A DNA stretch of 64,000 bases from Geomicrobium sediminis (GCF_016908595.1 NZ_JAFBEC010000001.1:124001-188000), one strand, 5' to 3'; counted from the first letter of the stretch, positions 52,932-62,217 are shown. A program made the numbers and translations. Notes: generated from the letters alone by a model not told the origin.

Positions 52932-53406
52932 TATTATCTTCCTCACCGGGCTCTGGCTCAGGTTCCGTTAACGTCAAGACATGAGTGTCTGTGTGCCCGC
53001 CGTCATCTGTGGAAACTGTCGTTGTATACTCGCCAGCTGGTGTGTTTTCAGACCAAGATATTCTACCACCATCACTTACAGATAAACCGTCTGCCTCGGG
53101 AGCAATAACGTAAGAAACAGCAGGATTGTTAGCCTCAGACGGTGATACTGTAGCATTAAGCTGACGATTACCTTCTTCGCCCGTTTCAGCGCTTGATGAG
53201 CGAGGTGCAAGGCTAACACCCTCAACCTCAATTAGACGTGTGGTGAATGCAGGAACATCCACTGGTTCGGACTCCCTGTCATCTTCAACTCTCACAGCCT
53301 TGTATTCTCCACTTTCGATGCTCGTGTTTGGATCAATACCTGTAATTTCAAGAGGACTTTCACCCTCAACCACCACGGTATCACCTTGATAGATTTTAAA
53401 AGCCAT
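52924..53406 (-). CDS. Phage structural protein with Ig-like repeat
   Basis: A 160-residue protein with two beta domains: AFKIYQGDTVVVEGESPLEI, then an Ig-like VEGVSLAPRSSSAETGEEGN and GRISWSENTPAGEYTTTVST, and an acidic EPEPEPGEEDNNE end. Ig-like decorations are common on phage heads and tails. It lies after the capsid gene and may be a head decoration protein. AAGGAGGG before the ATG. Confidence 0.7.
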   Translation of the reverse strand: MAFKIYQGDTVVVEGESPLEITGIDPNTSIESGEYKAVRVEDDRESEPVDVPAFTTRLIEVEGVSLAPRSSSAETGEEGNRQLNATVSPSEANNPAVSYVIAPEADGLSVSDGGRISWSENTPAGEYTTTVSTDDGGHTDTHVLTLTEPEPEPGEEDNNE

Positions 53407-53462
53407 GATAGCCCTCCTTACGATAAGTTGATGACTGCCCCGCCAGTCGTAGGATTGACATC

Positions 53463-53496
53463 CTTAATCTCGGGGTAATTTACTCCCCCGAGTCAC
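53463..53496 (-). other. Hairpin at the end of the capsid gene
   Basis: Minus strand CTCGGGG-loop-CCCCGAG overlaps the capsid stop. No T-run follows, so an mRNA stability or processing element is more likely than a terminator. Confidence 0.35.
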
Positions 53497-54370
53497 CAAA
53501 CCCTTTAGGACGTAGCACTGCAAATGCTTCATCTTTAATTGGCAGATAGCCGATACGCATGGTCGCCTTGATAGCAATCATGTCGTTTTCTGCCAACGAT
53601 AACGGCTTACCGTCGCTCATTGTTACGTTTTGCAATGTTGCCTCAGTCAAAATTTCATAAGAAATATCTTCACGGATGCCGACAATTGAATAGTTCCAGT
53701 TTGCTGCAATTGCCTCTGCTTGTGACTTGTCAAAAGCACCATTACGAACAAATTCAATCGGGTTGCTGTAAAATTCACTTTGGCCTACACCAGGAACAAA
53801 AAGTGCATTCCCGTTGGCATCTCGTAATTTACGAAGCTTATTTTTCATTCCGTAATGGGCAGCGAAGCCATTTACATCGTGACCTTTCTCTTCAATCAAC
53901 CCCATTAACTCGGACGCGTCAATATCGAGATTATCACCTAAAGTAATTTCATTCTTAGCTTCAACTGCGGATTTCAACACACTTTTCGAAAATGGGGAGT
54001 TGGTACCCATTAATCCAGCAGCATCAATAGTTGTGTAAAACGCTTCAGAAATTGCAGGGCGCATTTCTCCGAATACATCAATGGTTGAGTCGTTCATTTT
54101 TTCACGAGTCGTAGGCACAATTACAGCGAGTTTTTTCGCTTCAATCTCCGGAAAAATCCACTCGGCTTTCGATGTTTGGATTCGTTCCGATTCGCCTACC
54201 CAGTAGGCACCGGGCCCATCTACCATCATTGGGAATTGTTTTTTATCGCTTGTCATTTGCTCAATGCGCGACAAACGAATGAGGCTTGACCCCCGCGCTA
54301 CATCTTTCATAATTTCATTGGCTTTCGGTTTTGGCACGAAGCCTCGTAGTTCATCTTTTAGATATGTCAT
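53480..54370 (-). CDS. Phage major capsid protein (HK97 fold, XkdG-like)
   Basis: A 296-residue capsid protein of the HK97 fold: EIMKDVARGSSLIRLSRIEQ, then AKKLAVIVPTTREKMNDSTI, AISEAFYTTIDAAGLMG and at the end IKATMRIGYLPIKDEAFAVL are standard. It lies downstream of the scaffold gene as usual. Start ATG has TGGAGGACG. Builds the icosahedral head. Confidence 0.92.
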   Translation of the reverse strand: MTYLKDELRGFVPKPKANEIMKDVARGSSLIRLSRIEQMTSDKKQFPMMVDGPGAYWVGESERIQTSKAEWIFPEIEAKKLAVIVPTTREKMNDSTIDVFGEMRPAISEAFYTTIDAAGLMGTNSPFSKSVLKSAVEAKNEITLGDNLDIDASELMGLIEEKGHDVNGFAAHYGMKNKLRKLRDANGNALFVPGVGQSEFYSNPIEFVRNGAFDKSQAEAIAANWNYSIVGIREDISYEILTEATLQNVTMSDGKPLSLAENDMIAIKATMRIGYLPIKDEAFAVLRPKGFGDSGE

Positions 54371-54394
54371 CTTATTCGTCCTCCATAAAGTAAT

Positions 54395-54976
54395 TTATCG
54401 TTTGACTTGCTCATCTTTGATGACATCTAAGAAGCTGTTGCCATCATTAGAACCACCTTCATTGTCGTCACCCCCAGGAGGAGTGTAGCTACTACCTTTC
54501 AACCGAGCATCGACACCCTTTTGTACACCGTCTTTTAAAGCAGACTCTAGCGTCTCAAGATTTTTCAAGGTGGTTTCTTCGTCCTTGCCGATAAAGTGGT
54601 CAAGAATGGATGTAGGTAAGTCCTTTTCACCTGCAATAGTAAGGGCTTTATTTCGTAAAGTTTCACGTGTTTTCTCCCCCTCCATTTGCGAGATTTTTTC
54701 CTGAAGTTTCCGCATTTCTTTTTGGCCTTCTGTCTCGTCAGGGTAAAGCTCCTTGACCTTCTCATCTACGAGCTTATCAAGGTTATTTTCTTTCCAAGTC
54801 TCCAAAGCTTTTAAAGAGTGTTTATCCTTCTCTCCTTCAAGCCACTTGCTTAAATCTTTATTATCATCGGCAAGCTTTTTCACTTCCTCAGTCTTAATGT
54901 TGCCGGCAATAAAAGTACGAACGTTTTCATCATTGCTGTTCTCTTCTAGCCATTTTTTTACTTCTTCCCAATTCAT
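54395..54976 (-). CDS. Phage scaffold protein (DUF4355)
   Basis: A 193-residue, strongly charged, coiled-coil protein (LADDNKDLSKWLEGEKDKHS, EMRKLQEKISQMEGEKTRET), typical of DUF4355 scaffolds. It guides capsid assembly and is removed later. The ATG has TAGGAGGATG. Confidence 0.88.
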   Translation of the reverse strand: MNWEEVKKWLEENSNDENVRTFIAGNIKTEEVKKLADDNKDLSKWLEGEKDKHSLKALETWKENNLDKLVDEKVKELYPDETEGQKEMRKLQEKISQMEGEKTRETLRNKALTIAGEKDLPTSILDHFIGKDEETTLKNLETLESALKDGVQKGVDARLKGSSYTPPGGDDNEGGSNDGNSFLDVIKDEQVKR

Positions 54977-55026
54977 CGTGTCATCCTCCTAGCCCACCCA
55001 ACGCAACGCCCTGGATACGCAAAATG

Positions 55027-55902
55027 TTATGTGATTCCTTGTGATTCCGCCCATTTGGGATATGAGCTATAGTCGATTAATTGTTTTTCTTCGTTATCAA
55101 ACTTCTGCGATGGCTCCCATCCGTCGACTACAGGAATGTAGTCTGAGCGACAGCCAACATGTGTGTCATCTGGGATCTCAGGTTTTTGATCGATCGGGTA
55201 TCGTTCCCCGTCCAGATCCTTACAAATTTCGCTAGTTAGCCCATCGAGTGTTGCATCAAACATGACCTCGCTAACGACTTGGGAATCGCTGTATATCTGA
55301 TCCTGTGCCATCCGTGTACAACGAGCGACTTCATTCCGAACCAGTCTAGTGCTTTCGTAAGCGCTTGTTCCAAATTCCCTTTTGAGCTCCCGTGCCAATT
55401 TCACAGGATCGGCACCGTCGATCATCGAGCGTTGCACGAGCGACCGTGTACGAGCGACCAGCTTTTCCTTGTTATGCCAAATGCGATCGCTAAATCGTTC
55501 GCCTGCTAAAGGCATATTGACTGATGCTTCTACAAACTCAGGTCTGAGTAACGAGAAAGAAACCGGCTGCTGCAAACCCCGGTCTAGTGTGTATGCGGTT
55601 CTGTAATAACTCTGTTGATACGATTCTTTTAAGATATTTGTTGTGTGCTCAAGGTCAACGGCACCCAGCTGGCGTGCTTGATCGACAATCTGTTGATCAA
55701 GTTGAGCTAACACTTGATATCGTTGTTGACTCGACATGCTCAGAGTCCCGTCACGGATGTACTCTGCCGTGAGTCTGGCCATCTCACCCTGCACGCGATT
55801 CTGCGAGTCTCTATAAGCACGTAAGATGGGACGCATACCGCCCGAAGTATTACGGTCAATTAGACGATGGATCTTTTGTATGTCTCGTTGCATACTAGCC
55901 AT
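55027..55902 (-). CDS. Phage head morphogenesis protein (SPP1 gp7-like)
   Basis: A 291-residue minor head protein: ASMQRDIQKIHRLIDRNTSG, then the SPP1 gp7/Mu gpF core ARELKREFGTSAYESTRLVR, then NEVARCTRMAQDQIYSDSQV and LDGERYPIDQKPEIPDDTHV with GCRSDY-type Cys. It joins the portal and ejects with DNA. ATG at 55902 is spaced six bases from AGGTGA, within the end of the portal gene. Confidence 0.88.
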   Translation of the reverse strand: MASMQRDIQKIHRLIDRNTSGGMRPILRAYRDSQNRVQGEMARLTAEYIRDGTLSMSSQQRYQVLAQLDQQIVDQARQLGAVDLEHTTNILKESYQQSYYRTAYTLDRGLQQPVSFSLLRPEFVEASVNMPLAGERFSDRIWHNKEKLVARTRSLVQRSMIDGADPVKLARELKREFGTSAYESTRLVRNEVARCTRMAQDQIYSDSQVVSEVMFDATLDGLTSEICKDLDGERYPIDQKPEIPDDTHVGCRSDYIPVVDGWEPSQKFDNEEKQLIDYSSYPKWAESQGIT

Positions 55903-57211
55903 CGTCATCACCTGGAGTGACAGTTCCCGGGTTCATCCCGACACGATCCAAATCAAGAAAGCGTTGCGTTTCGTCATCTCGTTCTTTTCTGACTTGCTCA
56001 AGCTCTAGATCTGGGTTTTCAACAAACGGCAGCATAGACAGCATGGTTCGATGACTAACGATCCCGTTGTACTTGCTGAGTGCATCAGCAAGCATCAAAA
56101 TGTCTTGCGGAACGTTCATCGTAAATTTAAGTTTAATCTGTCGATAATCCAAAACTTGTCCGGTTCTTAGCTGTTGGTATTCAAAAAACGCTTTCAACCG
56201 CCGTTTGACAGTTTTTTCAAGCATGCTTTGCATGAGTACACAACGATTTTCGAGTGCTATCATCCGCGATCGCAATGCTGCCCCCGATAAGTTGGACTGT
56301 AACTTCTCATTCGTATCAATGTGGCTGGATAGCTTGTAAATTTTCTCCTCAAGATTACTAAGAAGGTTATTTACAAACGTATCGTTAATTTGCTTAGTCA
56401 GATAATCAACTTCACCTTTCGCTGGAACATTGATAATTCCTGATCGCTTCATTTTCTTGGCTTCGTCATCCCCGAGTGTTGCACCGGTGATCTTCAAAAA
56501 AGCCTGTCTAAAATCTGATACTTCGTTGACTAGATCGGACAGTGTGTTGTTATAGGCATCGATTGCCGACTTAATATCATCGAGAAGTGAGCGTCTTGCT
56601 GGATTTGCCATGCAAACCACAACTGGCGTTTGCTTAAAATTGGTTGTTTTCGTATCAAGGTGAACGAGCCTGTGAGCGTCGTTATTGCCAATTGAGAATT
56701 GATGTACCTTCTCACCCTCGTAAACATCCAGCATCTCTCTGTCGCTGAATCGGTGTTCTTTATAGACGTGCAGCGCAAGTCGTACTGTATTCTCGGCATC
56801 ACCGTTTTCCAAGACGAAAGCGTTCAGTGGAGTTAGTGTTGTCGCCTTAAATTCGCTATCTTCATTGATATAGAAGAGTTCATAAGCTTCTCCAAAAATA
56901 TTAGCCTGTCGAATCAAATTCTGATCGTGCTGCTTTGACCAGTGGCCAAAATTAAGATCAACTAAATCAGTAGTATTGTGGTCATCCTTACGAGAAACGT
57001 ATGAAACTGGATTCCCTAGGGCGTAAGCAACTTCATCATTGATGAATTTCTTGAAAAAGTTGACTACCACTTTCATATTCGCTCTCGAATCTGCCATTGC
57101 GTAATTTCTCACAATATCATGACGCCCATCATAGTAATCTTGATATTTACGGTATTTAATTCGCTGCTGGCGAAATGCTCGTAGACATTTTTTGATTAAC
57201 TCCTCATCCAC
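55895..57211 (-). CDS. Phage portal protein (SPP1 gp6-like)
   Basis: A 438-residue portal of the SPP1 type: DEELIKKCLRAFRQQRIKYR, then YYDGRHDIVRNYAMADSRAN, FINDEVAYALGNPVSYVSR, and SNLSGAALRSRMIALENRCV near 320. It forms the dodecameric DNA channel at one head vertex. GTG start with GAGGGAGA. Eight-base overlap with the head morphogenesis gene. Confidence 0.92.
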   Translation of the reverse strand: MDEELIKKCLRAFRQQRIKYRKYQDYYDGRHDIVRNYAMADSRANMKVVVNFFKKFINDEVAYALGNPVSYVSRKDDHNTTDLVDLNFGHWSKQHDQNLIRQANIFGEAYELFYINEDSEFKATTLTPLNAFVLENGDAENTVRLALHVYKEHRFSDREMLDVYEGEKVHQFSIGNNDAHRLVHLDTKTTNFKQTPVVVCMANPARRSLLDDIKSAIDAYNNTLSDLVNEVSDFRQAFLKITGATLGDDEAKKMKRSGIINVPAKGEVDYLTKQINDTFVNNLLSNLEEKIYKLSSHIDTNEKLQSNLSGAALRSRMIALENRCVLMQSMLEKTVKRRLKAFFEYQQLRTGQVLDYRQIKLKFTMNVPQDILMLADALSKYNGIVSHRTMLSMLPFVENPDLELEQVRKERDDETQRFLDLDRVGMNPGTVTPGDDDG

Positions 57212-57224
57212 TCTCCCTCACCCC

Positions 57225-58931
57225 CTAAAACAGCAACGAGCTGTCCAAAATTTTCACTTCTGGCGTTTCCTCGATCTCATCGATAACTCGGTCAAACTCT
57301 GCTAGTGCGTCCGGCGCATCATCATGTGCGGTAAATCCTTCGCCCTCGTAAGCAAGCACTTGGTCGTAGAAAGGCTGATCCTCTTCAGCAAATACAAAAA
57401 AGCCACTATCCACTTTTGCGGATATGGCACGAATCTTCGCTTCTTTGTTCTTGTTTTGGCGTTCATTCAAAATTTCTATGTTACGGTGGGAAAGATCAAC
57501 GTCTTTTTCTATCCATTTTTTGATCTCCCGAACGTCAGCGCCATTGTATGTGTTTTTCTCCACCCAGATGTGTGTGATGTCTGGGTAGCCATGTAGCAGT
57601 TCAATCACGTTACTGATGTAGTCATCAAAGCTGACTTTCTTGATGCGACCTTCTCGGATCCAACGGAATTCATTGGAGGTTTTCCCGCCGACTAGTAGCG
57701 CCGTATAGTCATTATGTCGTCCCGTTTCAACAGCCGGATCACAAACGAGCATGGTTCTGACGAAATCTTCTTCCTCAATTTCTGCACGCGGTATTTTCGT
57801 GATCTGGTGAAACGCACGTTGTCCGATTTTACTAGCATCATTCTGCATTTCTTGCTTAAAACTGGTTGGATCTTCGTAATAATCAATGGCAAGTTGCAAA
57901 CAGCTGAACTTATCTGGCCAAAGTACTTTGTAATCCATGAGAAAGTCATTTTGATAATAAAACTCTTTCGCATTAGCTTCTGCATGAGGATCTTTCGCAT
58001 TGAAGTAGCGACTTTTAAATTCAGCCCATAAACCAGTATTAAACAACTCATCCACATCTTCTACTTGCACGACTTTCTCACTGATAGATCGATAAGATGG
58101 TAACCTTGAAATCCTGCTAACGAAGCAGTCGCGGTGTAGGATCGTTCCGAGCACCAAAAACTTCGTAGCCATTCGAACTTTCTTTCCGTCACGGTAGACT
58201 GCCGTATCTCCGGCATATTTTGCATCTTGCTGGAACGTATTAAATTTGCTATCGCGCGCTTCCTGCGTAATCACGTCTCGTTTACCTTGGTAGTCATCGG
58301 CAATGATGATTGACGGACGGCGACCGTTGTATTTCTTTCCTCGTAACGATGATGTGGAACTGATTGCCTGCACCTTCGTTCGGTTGGTGAGTTCAAGTTC
58401 AAGTTTATTCGTCAAAAAGCGCTGCGGATCTAATAGCTTGCCGAACGTCGTGATTACATACTCATTCTCTTCAAATGCGTGCCTAACTTCACGGATGAAT
58501 TCCACCGCATCTTGCTCAGTACGTCCTGCAACAAGCGAGTAATGACTCACCTCATATACATGAGCCCATACGGCAAGTGCAGAGTTTCCTACGGTCGTCT
58601 TGCCTACACCTCTCGGACAAATCAATGCTTCCTGATCGTATTCATCGTCAACAAACATCGCGTTCAATTCTTCCCAGATCTGATAGTGGAACGGCGCAAG
58701 TTCTCGTACATCGTTGCCTTCTTTAGGAACGAAAGTATCCTGCAAGTAGAACATACAAAAATATTCAATACTTCTTTTCCCTACTGCGAAAGATAGTCCA
58801 TTCACCCCAAACAAATTTCTTCGATGTTTGTGCATGAGTTGTTTTGCTTTATCGCTGCCATACAATTTCACCAGATACTTGAACAGAGTGCGCCGGTTAT
58901 CCGGTGTATTAATTTCAACAGGCGTTTCCAT
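57225..58931 (-). CDS. Phage terminase large subunit
   Basis: A 568-residue packaging motor. The Walker A is CPRGVGKTTVGNSALAVW (about residues 106-123), Walker B RPSIIIADDYQ near 210 and the RNase-H-like nuclease has MLVCDPAVETGRHNDYTALL (about 410) and AHDDAPDALAEFDRV near the end. It cuts concatemeric DNA and pumps it into the head. The ATG is preceded by AAGGAGGCG. Confidence 0.93.
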   Translation of the reverse strand: METPVEINTPDNRRTLFKYLVKLYGSDKAKQLMHKHRRNLFGVNGLSFAVGKRSIEYFCMFYLQDTFVPKEGNDVRELAPFHYQIWEELNAMFVDDEYDQEALICPRGVGKTTVGNSALAVWAHVYEVSHYSLVAGRTEQDAVEFIREVRHAFEENEYVITTFGKLLDPQRFLTNKLELELTNRTKVQAISSTSSLRGKKYNGRRPSIIIADDYQGKRDVITQEARDSKFNTFQQDAKYAGDTAVYRDGKKVRMATKFLVLGTILHRDCFVSRISRLPSYRSISEKVVQVEDVDELFNTGLWAEFKSRYFNAKDPHAEANAKEFYYQNDFLMDYKVLWPDKFSCLQLAIDYYEDPTSFKQEMQNDASKIGQRAFHQITKIPRAEIEEEDFVRTMLVCDPAVETGRHNDYTALLVGGKTSNEFRWIREGRIKKVSFDDYISNVIELLHGYPDITHIWVEKNTYNGADVREIKKWIEKDVDLSHRNIEILNERQNKNKEAKIRAISAKVDSGFFVFAEEDQPFYDQVLAYEGEGFTAHDDAPDALAEFDRVIDEIEETPEVKILDSSLLF

Positions 58932-58953
58932 TACCGACGCCTCCTTTCAGACT

Positions 58954-59130
58954 TCAAAAATTGTGAACAAAATTGTCAGTGTCCCCAAAGCCAATTGTCT
59001 GACAATTCAAACAGAAAGTACCCCCATCGCTACGTTTATGCAGGATTTTATGCAAAACGCATCGACTTCCAATTATTTTACAGCCTGATTTAGCAGGCTT
59101 TTTGGACTGTATAAATTCAATAATATTCAT
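58954..59130 (-). CDS. Small zinc-ribbon phage protein, 58 aa
   Basis: NIIEFIQSKKPAKSGCKIIG, then SRCVLHKILHKRSDGGTFCL and NCQTIG: a CxxC pair (CLNC) plus two further cysteines suggests a small zinc-binding fold. It sits between the two terminase subunits, 22 bases before the large one. ATG 59130 has AAGGCG some distance upstream. Function unknown. Confidence 0.55.
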   Translation of the reverse strand: MNIIEFIQSKKPAKSGCKIIGSRCVLHKILHKRSDGGTFCLNCQTIGFGDTDNFVHNF

Positions 59131-59234
59131 TAACAATTGATCGCCTTGAATCCCTTGATAACAAAGGATTCCTCAATTTATTTAGTTAACATAATGATCC
59201 TTTTCGGAAGTCGATTTGTATACCGATGAATAAT

Positions 59235-59636
59235 CTATTCATCCTTTGACCACTTATCCAGTTCAGCATCCAACACATCACCCTCCACGCCCTGGGCGGT
59301 ACTGGTAACCTGGTCTAGGTCTACCCTGGTGGTAGGCTTACCCAGTGCCCTATCCACTAGGTACTGTAGGGTCTGGGCCTGCACCCGGCGGTTACTGCTG
59401 TCCTTGGCAATCTCATGCAGCTTATTGATAGCAAACTCTAATCTCGCCTCGATCATCTTCTCAGCAAAGACTCTCTCCTTGTGTAAGCGACTGTGAACCT
59501 CAGCCTTAAATTCTTCGTTGTCCAGCCACTTATAAAGTGTAGGTCGACTGATGCCGACCCGACTTGCAATCTCGCTTTTGTTTAGCTGTCCCTCAGCGAT
59601 CAATTCAACAGCTCTCATCATCGGCTCGTTTAGCAT
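59235..59636 (-). CDS. Phage terminase small subunit (phBC6A51-type)
   Basis: A 133-residue DNA-binding protein. The N-terminal helix-turn-helix is GQLNKSEIASRVGISRPTLY (about 17-36), followed by a helical oligomerisation part (EKMIEARLEFAINKLHEIAK). It recognises the packaging site. The first gene of the late operon, with GGGAGGG site, and a candidate regulated promoter upstream. Confidence 0.87.
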   Translation of the reverse strand: MLNEPMMRAVELIAEGQLNKSEIASRVGISRPTLYKWLDNEEFKAEVHSRLHKERVFAEKMIEARLEFAINKLHEIAKDSSNRRVQAQTLQYLVDRALGKPTTRVDLDQVTSTAQGVEGDVLDAELDKWSKDE

Positions 59637-59705
59637 CTGCCGACCCTCCCTTCTCGTTTTACACGTTTACGATTTAAAAACCCTCTTACTAATAGTTGGG
59701 AAAAT

Positions 59706-59723
59706 GGCTACATAACGGCTACA
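59706..59723. promoter_or_regulatory. Direct repeats GGCTACA spaced 11 bp: candidate late-operon activator site
   Basis: GGCTACA occurs at 59706-59712 and 59717-59723, one helical turn apart, between a terminator and the start of the late operon. That is where a phage activator would bind. Confidence 0.4.
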
Positions 59724-59744
59724 AATTTTGCCTTCTCTCGTACC

Positions 59745-59781
59745 AAAATAAAATGACAAGGGCTTTCAATCCCCTGTCATT
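59745..59781 (-). terminator. Terminator between sigma-like gene and late operon
   Basis: Minus strand AATGACAGGG / CCCTTGTCATT, then TTTATTTT. The stem overlaps the last codons of the sigma-like gene, so early transcripts should stop here. Confidence 0.75.
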
Positions 59782-60266
59782 GTAGGTTTTTTCTCCTCAA
59801 AATATTTTTTTATCTTTTTTTCTGCTCTATCAATATACGTCCTCACACTCTGCCTTGATAGATTCATCTCTTCAGCAATTTGCTGTTGGGGTAATTCATA
59901 TGCTTTGAATAAAGCGTAACAAATTCGTTCCTGCTTTGATAACAGTCGAAGGACTATTGCAACCCTGCGGCGTTCGTATGTTGTCAGAGGTTGTTCCTCA
60001 TCAACGGCTAGTGACGGAAAAATGTCTGTATCCATCAATGCCGTGCTCTGATAAACCGATCGTTGATCAATGCCTCGTCTTGCTCCAGGTTCTCGTCCTG
60101 TCTCCATCCACTGTACAGAATCTTGTAAATCACGAATCATGCTATTAATCTTTTTCCGATCTTCAATGTCTAACTCGTTGTCTGATAACAATGTGCTCTG
60201 GTCTTTGAGATCACTGATCGTGCGCAAATACTGTCTGATTAATTCGTCTGCCCAGGTTAACGTCAT
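59766..60266 (-). CDS. Phage sigma-70 region 4-like regulator
   Basis: A 166-residue protein. The C-terminal 60 residues match sigma region 4 (LRLLSKQERICYALFKAYEL, then PQQQIAEEMNLSRQSVRTYI), a helix-turn-helix. There is no region 2. Such proteins (XtrA/ArpU-like, sigma-like late regulators) turn on the late operon of Bacillus prophages. Located just before it, with the terminator in between. Overlaps the helicase stop by 4 bases. Confidence 0.82.
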   Translation of the reverse strand: MTLTWADELIRQYLRTISDLKDQSTLLSDNELDIEDRKKINSMIRDLQDSVQWMETGREPGARRGIDQRSVYQSTALMDTDIFPSLAVDEEQPLTTYERRRVAIVLRLLSKQERICYALFKAYELPQQQIAEEMNLSRQSVRTYIDRAEKKIKKYFEEKKPTMTGD

Positions 60267-61648
60267 GCAGACTCCCCCTCTTGAACTCTCTCGATCCTTG
60301 CTTTAAGTGCTAGAAGCAACTCATCTTGCGTTGCCGTCTTATCCTGCAATGCAGCAACGACATCTTCGTCTACGCCACCGGCCATTGCCAAGTGATGAAT
60401 AATCACCTTTTCCTTTTGACCCTGTCGGTGCAGTCGTTTATTGGCTTGCTGGTATAGCTCCAGTGACCAATTAAGACCGAACCAAATCACGTGATTCCCA
60501 CCCTCTTGCAGGTTAAGTCCGTAGGCTGCACTAGCCGGATGTGCTAGAAGAATATCAATCTCTCGGTTGTTCCAATCGTCTTGATCCTGCGGCGTTTTCA
60601 ACTCTCGTACACGAAGCTTTGTTTTTTTAAGCGCCTGCTTGATCCTTTCTCTGTCATGTTGAAAATTGTAAAAGACCAAAGCAGGACTGCCGTTTAAACC
60701 TTCCACAAGCTCTTGAAACGCTTCGATCTTGTTGTTGTGGATTTCGTGTACTTGACGTTCTTCGCCATACATCGCCCCATTACCTAATTGCAGAAGTTTA
60801 TTAGATAAAACGGCTGCATTGTTAGCATCCACGATCTCGTCTTCTCCTACTTCAAGCAGCATTTCTTTTTCAAACTCGTCATAAGCTTCTTGTGCTTTCT
60901 TGTCTAAATAAACAGGAATTGTGTTGTACGTGATGTCTGGCAATTCTAGGTAGTCTTCTGATTTCATGCTGACGCATATGTCTGCAATCTGTCTGTGGAT
61001 CGTGCTCTCTGCCATATCTTTAGGGGCGTAAGTGTAGATCATGTCACGGCTGCGTTGATCCGGTACGAAGTATCTTTCACGATAGCCGGTGATGTTTTGA
61101 CCTAATCGATTTCCGCCGTCTAACAAGTACACCTGAGCCCACAAGTCTAATAGCCCGTTTGGTGCTGGCGTTCCCGTTAGCCCAATGATTCGTTTAATAT
61201 GACGCCGAACACTGTTTAACGCTTTGAAGCGCTTCGCCTGACGGCTCTTAAAGCTGGAGAACTCGTCCACGACCACCATGTCAAATGGCCAGTCATCTTT
61301 GTAATACTCGACAAGCCACGGCACGTTTTCACGATTAATGACGTAGATGTCAGACGGTTGGCTCAAAGCTCTCATTCGTTTATTTTGCGGGCCAAGCACT
61401 GACGTCACTCGAAGCAAATGCAGATGATCCCACTTCTTGGTCTCATTGATCCAAGTTGATTCAGCTACCTTTTTCGGTGCGATTACCAGCACCTTTGCAA
61501 CTTGGAATCGGCTGTAAATCAAATCATTTATTGCAGTTAAGGTGATGATTGTTTTTCCAAGTCCCATATCCAAAAACAAGCCAAGTGCCGGTTGATGTAG
61601 AACGCGGTGGATGCAATAGCGTTGGTAGTCATAAGGCTTAAACTGCAT
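60263..61648 (-). CDS. SNF2/DEAD-like helicase of phage replication module
   Basis: A 461-residue SF2 helicase. Motif I is LFLDMGLGKTIITLTAIN (about 22-39), motif II VVVDEFSSFKS, motif III GLTGTPAPNG, and C-terminal motifs LLAHPASAAYGLNLQEGGNH and ANKRLHRQGQKEKV. These act in phage replication or recombination. ATG at 61648 is inside the end of the nuclease gene (GGTGGGTG upstream). Confidence 0.9.
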   Translation of the reverse strand: MQFKPYDYQRYCIHRVLHQPALGLFLDMGLGKTIITLTAINDLIYSRFQVAKVLVIAPKKVAESTWINETKKWDHLHLLRVTSVLGPQNKRMRALSQPSDIYVINRENVPWLVEYYKDDWPFDMVVVDEFSSFKSRQAKRFKALNSVRRHIKRIIGLTGTPAPNGLLDLWAQVYLLDGGNRLGQNITGYRERYFVPDQRSRDMIYTYAPKDMAESTIHRQIADICVSMKSEDYLELPDITYNTIPVYLDKKAQEAYDEFEKEMLLEVGEDEIVDANNAAVLSNKLLQLGNGAMYGEERQVHEIHNNKIEAFQELVEGLNGSPALVFYNFQHDRERIKQALKKTKLRVRELKTPQDQDDWNNREIDILLAHPASAAYGLNLQEGGNHVIWFGLNWSLELYQQANKRLHRQGQKEKVIIHHLAMAGGVDEDVVAALQDKTATQDELLLALKARIERVQEGESA

Positions 61649-61931
61649 TTGATGCACCCACCATCTTGTCGATCCACTCGTCCACGCCTTGTTTACTGTC
61701 AATCACATGGACGATACTTCCCAATCGTTCAAACCTTTTGTGTTGATGCGTTTGGTTTTTCGTCGGCTTACGTCCTGGTGCTTTTAGCTCTATGAAATGC
61801 ACCTCGCCTCCAGGAAGCAAGATAAGTCGATCCGGCACCCCAACATTTCCTGGCGATTCAAATTTATAAGCAATTCCGCCGACCTTCTTGATGCGATCTC
61901 GGAGATAGTTTTCAATGTCTCGTTCTCTCAT
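61638..61931 (-). CDS. VRR-NUC domain nuclease
   Basis: A 97-residue compact nuclease. RERDIENYLRDRIKKVGGIA and the core VPDRLILLPGGEVHFIELKA (PD...ExK) form the active site. VRR-NUC proteins cleave branched DNA and are often encoded beside phage SNF2-like helicases. The ATG at 61931 follows TGGAGG. Confidence 0.9.
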   Translation of the reverse strand: MRERDIENYLRDRIKKVGGIAYKFESPGNVGVPDRLILLPGGEVHFIELKAPGRKPTKNQTHQHKRFERLGSIVHVIDSKQGVDEWIDKMVGASNAV

Positions 61932-62217
61932 GATCAAACCTCCATAAACTAACCTCGTCTACTTTGCACACTTACACGTGTATAGATATAAATTTAGGCG
62001 TACAGGGCGTACTAGGGCGTGTCTAATATTCTCTATTTACCTATTTTTATTTATATATATATATAAAGTAGACAAAGTAGACATTTATAATAAATACGTT
62101 ATTGGTGCGGGTTTAACCGTCTACTTTCTCGTCTACTTTCTAAATTTACAAGGTTGACAACGTAGACATATTCCATTTTTTACAAAGTAGACATATTGGA
62201 TAGAATGTAGACAAAGA
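61932..62217. repeat. AT-rich intergenic region with eight GTAGAC/GTCTAC boxes
   Basis: GTAGAC starts at 62068, 62077, 62162, 62187 and 62207, and its complement GTCTAC at 61957, 62119 and 62131. The wider consensus is AAnGTAGACAnA. Between them is a TATATATATATA run. This looks like an iteron set, so a phage replication origin or an operator array for an early regulator. No coding frame. Confidence 0.6.

Noticed and set aside
43286-58796. Plus-strand frames along the prophage late operon
   Set aside because: All overlap well-supported minus-strand structural genes in antisense and lack start signals.
61957-62212. CRISPR array
   Set aside because: The repeated box is only 6-10 bases, irregularly spaced and in both orientations.
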